From JAMOAD01 sp023621955 (GTDB taxonomy: Bacteria > Acidobacteriota > Aminicenantia > JAMOAD01), in contig DAONEM010000039.1 in NCBI GenBank assembly GCA_035403085.1, positions 1 through 18,776 on the forward strand: a stretch of DNA of 18,776 nt, written 5' to 3'. Below are positions 16,090-18,776 of the stretch, piece after piece. How positions within the stretch are numbered: the first letter of the stretch is position 1; each line of letters starts with the position of its first letter. Under the pieces are notes generated by a model, which did not search any database, was not told where the DNA came from, and saw only the letters and a program-made list of their open reading frames with translations. The position numbers and the translations under genes are program-made.

Positions 16090-17265
16090 GAGACCAACAC
16101 TTATCGACACTACTGGGCCCTTGATCGGGAGACGATTTTTCTCAACCACGGCTCCTTCGGAGCCTGCCCCCTTCCCGTATTGGAGCGGCAAAAGGAGCTG
16201 AGGGAGAGAATGGAAAGCCAGCCTTGCCGTTTCATGCTTCGGGAACTTCCGGAGCTTCTGGAGAGGGCGAGGGGGGCGTTGGCCTCTTTTGTCAAGGCCG
16301 ATAGGGAGAACCTCGTCTTCCTCCCCAACGCCACCGCCGGCGTCAACACAGTGTTAGCCTCTTTCCCCTTCCGCCCGGGGGACCGGCTCCTGACAACATC
16401 CCACGACTACTTCGCCTGCCACAACGCCCTCATGGTCAACGCGGAGAGAAGGGGCGCCGTCGTCGACACCGTGTCGATTCCCTTTCCCCTCTCTTCGGAA
16501 GAGGAGATCGTCGAAGGAGTCCTCTCCGCAGTCACCCCCAAGACCCGACTCGCCCTCCTGGACCACGTGTCCAGCCCGACGGGCCTCGTCTTCCCTGTTG
16601 GGAGACTGCTCTTGGAACTTCAGGGCCGAGGGGTGGAGTGCCTCGTAGATGGAGCCCACGCTCCGGGGATGCTTCCCTTGGAACTGGAAACTCTTCGCCC
16701 CGCTTTCTACACGGGCAACCTCCACAAGTGGACCTGCCTGCCCAAAGGCGCGGCCTTCCTCTATGTCCGCCCCGACCTTCAGGAGAAGATCCGCCCCCTC
16801 TCGATCAGCCATCTCCGGGAGGAAAACGGCGAAGGGACGCCCTTCCAGAGGGAGTTCCGGTGGCAGGGGACCCGAGACTACACCCCATGGCTCGTGATCC
16901 CCGAAGCCCTCTCCTTCCTCGGTTCCCTTCTCCCGGGAGGGTGGGAAGAGCTGAGGGAGAACAACCACAGGAAGGTTGTCGAAGGACGAAGGGTTTTGGC
17001 GGAGGTTTTAAACACTCCCCCTCCCTGTCCGCCAGGGCTTCTCGGATCCCTGGCCTCCCTCCCCCTTCCCCCCAGTGAATCGAGTTCCTGCGAGATCGAT
17101 CCTCTTCAGGAAAGGCTCTACCGACACTACCACATCGAGGTCCCCATCATGACCCTTTCACAACCACCTCGACGCCTCATCCGCATTTCGGCACAGATCT
17201 ACAACAGAAAGGAGGAGTACAAAGCGCTGGCCGAAGCCCTGGGGGAAGAGCTCCGGCGACGCTAA
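16087..17265 (+). CDS. PLP-dependent class V aminotransferase (isopenicillin-N-epimerase-like), apparent ACG start
   Basis: From ACG 16087 the protein has 392 residues, the usual family length. The N-terminal family motif 'HYWALDRETIFLNHGSFGACP' begins six residues into the protein, so the TTG at 16180 would remove an essential conserved part. PLP-binding features are present: 'LPNATAGVN' (cofactor phosphate region), Asp188 in 'VDGAHAPG' and the Schiff-base lysine K214 in 'GNLHKW'. It is a fold-type I enzyme of the group annotated as isopenicillin-N epimerase-like or cysteine-desulfurase-like. It could be a transaminase, lyase or epimerase; the substrate is not known. A GAGGAG site sits 6 nt before ACG. 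znuA follows 34 nt later on the same strand, but appears to have its own promoter, so the two need not be functionally linked. Confidence 0.8.
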   Translation, partial: TETNTYRHYWALDRETIFLNHGSFGACPLPVLERQKELRERMESQPCRFMLRELPELLERARGALASFVKADRENLVFLPNATAGVNTVLASFPFRPGDRLLTTSHDYFACHNALMVNAERRGAVVDTVSIPFPLSSEEEIVEGVLSAVTPKTRLALLDHVSSPTGLVFPVGRLLLELQGRGVECLVDGAHAPGMLPLELETLRPAFYTGNLHKWTCLPKGAAFLYVRPDLQEKIRPLSISHLREENGEGTPFQREFRWQGTRDYTPWLVIPEALSFLGSLLPGGWEELRENNHRKVVEGRRVLAEVLNTPPPCPPGLLGSLASLPLPPSESSSCEIDPLQERLYRHYHIEVPIMTLSQPPRRLIRISAQIYNRKEEYKALAEALGEELRRR

Positions 17266-17283
17266 GCCTCTTGCCCCGCTCTG

Positions 17284-17292
17284 TGGTATACT
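17284..17292 (+). promoter_or_regulatory. Extended -10 promoter for leaderless znuA
   Basis: TGG followed by TATACT (-10 at 17287-17292, 5/6) is a textbook extended -10 element. The znuA ATG begins at 17300, 7 nt after the box, which is where transcription would start. No Shine-Dalgarno sequence is present before the ATG. No -35 box lies at normal spacing. Confidence 0.5.
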
Positions 17293-17299
17293 TGAAACC

Positions 17300-18145
17300 A
17301 TGAAAAGAGCACTCCTGGTTCTCTCCCTTCTCGTTCTTCTTCTCCCCCTCCAAGGGGCGAAGCCCTCCCTGACCGCCACCATCCCCCCCCTCACCCTCTG
17401 GCTCTCGGAGATCGCCGGCCCCCAGATGGAGATCACGACCCTCATCAAACCGGGCTCCTCTCCCCACACTTTCGCCTTAACCGTCTCAGCGGCCGCATCA
17501 ATCCATAGGTCCAAGGGGATGGTTCTGGTGGGAGCGGACCTGGAACCCTGGCTCAAAGAGATGGGGAACCCCAAGAAGAGCTCTATCCCCCTCTTCGTTC
17601 TGGCGGACCACTGCGCCCCCCTGATCGGCCCCGCCGACCATCCCAACCCACACCTGTGGCTCTCCCCTCGAAGGATGGCCAAGGCGACTCCGGCGCTCGG
17701 AGAGTTCCTCGCCCGCCTCGACCCCGCCAACGCCCCCCTCTACCGAAAGAGGGCCGGAGAGGTAAAGAGGCGCCTGGAGGAGCTGGACAAATCCCTGACT
17801 CAACAGAGCCGTTCCCTCTCCAAGAGGGCCGTGGTGGTTCACCACCCCTCCTGGAACTACCTCCTGGAGGACTACGGAATCCGAGTGGTCGCCACTGTGG
17901 AGCGCAACGACGAGGAGACCCCTTCGCCCCGACGGATTCAGGAGATCCTGGAGACCATGAAGAGGGAGAGGGTCGACGTCATCCTCACGGAACCCAACGT
18001 TTCCGCCCCTTGGGGAAGGATGCTCTCCCAGGAAGGGCGGGGCCGCGAGGTCGTCCTGGACCCCCTGGCCTTCACCCCGAACCTGAAGAGCTACGCCCAA
18101 TTTTTGGAGAAGAATTTCCTCCTCCTCAAGGACGCCTTGAGATGA
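17300..18145 (+). CDS. znuA: Metal ABC-transporter substrate-binding protein, ZnuA/cluster A-I type
   Basis: This 281-residue periplasmic protein captures zinc (or manganese) and delivers it to an ABC importer. A signal peptide (MKRALLVLSLLVLLLPLQGA) is followed by two lobes joined by a long helix (about 130-175). The metal ligands of the family can be placed: His56 in 'PGSSPHTF', His118 in 'NPHLWLSP', His181/182 in 'VVHHPSW' and an acidic ligand at Asp254 in 'VLDPL', with Glu231 in 'LTEPNVS' nearby. The long His-rich loop of many zinc-specific ZnuA proteins is missing; only 'ADHPNPH' remains, so manganese or iron cannot be excluded. Length is at the short end for the family. It overlaps the ATPase gene by 4 nt (ATGA), showing translational coupling. 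The ATG has no ribosome binding site but an extended -10 element directly upstream. Confidence 0.85.
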   Translation: MKRALLVLSLLVLLLPLQGAKPSLTATIPPLTLWLSEIAGPQMEITTLIKPGSSPHTFALTVSAAASIHRSKGMVLVGADLEPWLKEMGNPKKSSIPLFVLADHCAPLIGPADHPNPHLWLSPRRMAKATPALGEFLARLDPANAPLYRKRAGEVKRRLEELDKSLTQQSRSLSKRAVVVHHPSWNYLLEDYGIRVVATVERNDEETPSPRRIQEILETMKRERVDVILTEPNVSAPWGRMLSQEGRGREVVLDPLAFTPNLKSYAQFLEKNFLLLKDALR

Positions 18146-18776
18146 ACATGCCCCTCCGTCTCGACGGGGTTTGCGTTCAGTACGGCCCCGAGACGGTCCT
18201 GGACAGAGTCACCCTGGAGGTCAAGAGGGGGGAGTTCCTCGCCGTCGTCGGTCCCAACGGCGCCGGCAAGACCACCCTCCTGAGGGTGATCCTCGGGCTC
18301 AAGAGGCCAGACCGGGGAGAGGTTGAGGTCCTGGGGCAACCCTTCCACCGGATCTCCAAGATCCGCCCCCTCCTGGGCTATGTTCCCCAGGTGATTCAAG
18401 AGAACCTCCAGATCCCCCTCCAGGTTGAGGACATCGTCCGGATGGGCCGCTACCCAAGGCTTGGTTTTCTCAGATACGAGAAGGAGCCGGACCGGAAGGC
18501 CGTGGAGACCGCCATGGAGAGGCTTCAAATCCTTCCCCTCCGCAGGAATCTCTACCGCACCCTTTCGGGGGGGCAGAAGCAGAGAGTCTTGGTCGCCCGA
18601 GCCCTGGCCGTCGAGCCTGAGCTACTCATCCTCGACGAACCCACCACAGGCCTCGACCCCGCCGTCTCCGAAGGGCTCTACTCCATCCTGACCCACCTCC
18701 ACAAGGAGACGGGAATCACCATCATCATGGTCTCCCACGACGTGATGGCCCTCTCCGAACGGGTCACCACGGTGGC
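18142..18776 (+). CDS. znuC: Metal ABC-transporter ATP-binding protein, ZnuC-type (3' end outside window)
   Basis: The first 211 residues are visible and the frame runs off the right edge. All ATPase motifs seen are intact: Walker A 'GPNGAGKT' (37-44), Q-loop Gln83 in 'YVPQ', signature 'LSGGQKQR' (141-148), Walker B 'LLILDEP' (161-167), D-loop 'GLDP' (170-173) and H-loop His199 in 'VSHD'. It powers import of the metal bound by the preceding ZnuA-like protein. The start ATG 18142 overlaps the znuA stop in an ATGA junction; a second ATG at 18148 is also possible. 'VPQVIQENLQIPLQVEDIVRMGR' is like metal (zinc/manganese) and iron-complex importer ATPases. The znuA neighbour settles it in favour of metal ions. 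A permease gene (znuB) should follow beyond the window. Confidence 0.88.
   Translation, partial: MNMPLRLDGVCVQYGPETVLDRVTLEVKRGEFLAVVGPNGAGKTTLLRVILGLKRPDRGEVEVLGQPFHRISKIRPLLGYVPQVIQENLQIPLQVEDIVRMGRYPRLGFLRYEKEPDRKAVETAMERLQILPLRRNLYRTLSGGQKQRVLVARALAVEPELLILDEPTTGLDPAVSEGLYSILTHLHKETGITIIMVSHDVMALSERVTTV

Noticed and set aside
16180..16182. TTG 16180 as the start of the aminotransferase
   Set aside because: It would delete the conserved N-terminal motif FLNHGSFGACP, and no ribosome binding site is correctly spaced before it.
1..18776. CRISPR arrays, tRNA/rRNA genes, insertion sequences, phage or defence modules
   Set aside because: I saw no regularly spaced direct repeats, no cloverleaf-type sequences, no transposase or integrase motifs and no nuclease/helicase defence genes. 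This was a reading by eye, so small RNAs could be missed.

Overview
The window comes from a GC-rich (about 60 % by eye), Gram-negative-type bacterium: it encodes a complete tripartite RND efflux pump with its outer-membrane channel, and a separate beta-barrel-like outer-membrane protein. The giant Reg_prop/Y_Y_Y/SpoIIE sensor-phosphatase and the large S9 peptidase are typical of Acidobacteriota and Bacteroidota-like lineages. With this GC content I lean towards Acidobacteriota (Holophagae/Aminicenantes-like), with low confidence. No tRNA, rRNA, CRISPR array, insertion sequence or phage gene was seen.

Layout. (1) 1-5895, plus strand: the C-terminal part of a TetR-type repressor, then a TolC-like channel, a membrane-fusion protein and an RND transporter. 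All are 14-24 nt apart and each pump gene has its own ribosome binding site, so this is one self-contained, probably drug-responsive efflux operon. (2) 5896-6206: a non-coding convergent gap with hairpins, one of which may be the operon terminator. (3) 6207-7502, minus strand: a soluble TPR protein ending in a divergent cold-shock-like (OB-fold) domain. (4) 7503-7724: a divergent promoter region with two good sigma70-type promoters facing apart. (5) 7737-9254, plus strand: a two-gene unit of a small membrane protein with a HHH...CPLC metal-ligand-like motif and a beta-barrel outer-membrane protein ending in a His-rich tail. (6) 9326-12895, minus strand: a 1189-aa membrane sensor with a double beta-propeller, Y_Y_Y domain and PP2C/SpoIIE phosphatase. 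(7) 13005-15869, minus strand: an exported prolyl-oligopeptidase-family (S9) peptidase starting at GTG. (8) 16087-18776, plus strand: a PLP-dependent class V aminotransferase that appears to start at ACG, then a ZnuA-like metal-binding protein with a leaderless-type promoter, overlapping by 4 nt a ZnuC-like ATPase that runs off the window. The permease (znuB) is expected just beyond the right edge.

How the genes fit together. The efflux operon stands alone. The znuA-znuC pair at the right edge and the HHH/CPLC-plus-outer-membrane-protein unit in the middle may both serve zinc or other transition-metal uptake, outer membrane to cytoplasm. That link is inferred from motifs and proximity and is not demonstrated. 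The sensor-phosphatase and peptidase are large stand-alone genes with no obvious partners here. I found no clear new defence or mobile system. The most unusual points are the ACG start, the apparently leaderless znuA, the TPR/cold-shock fusion, and the metal-motif small-protein/outer-membrane-protein pair.
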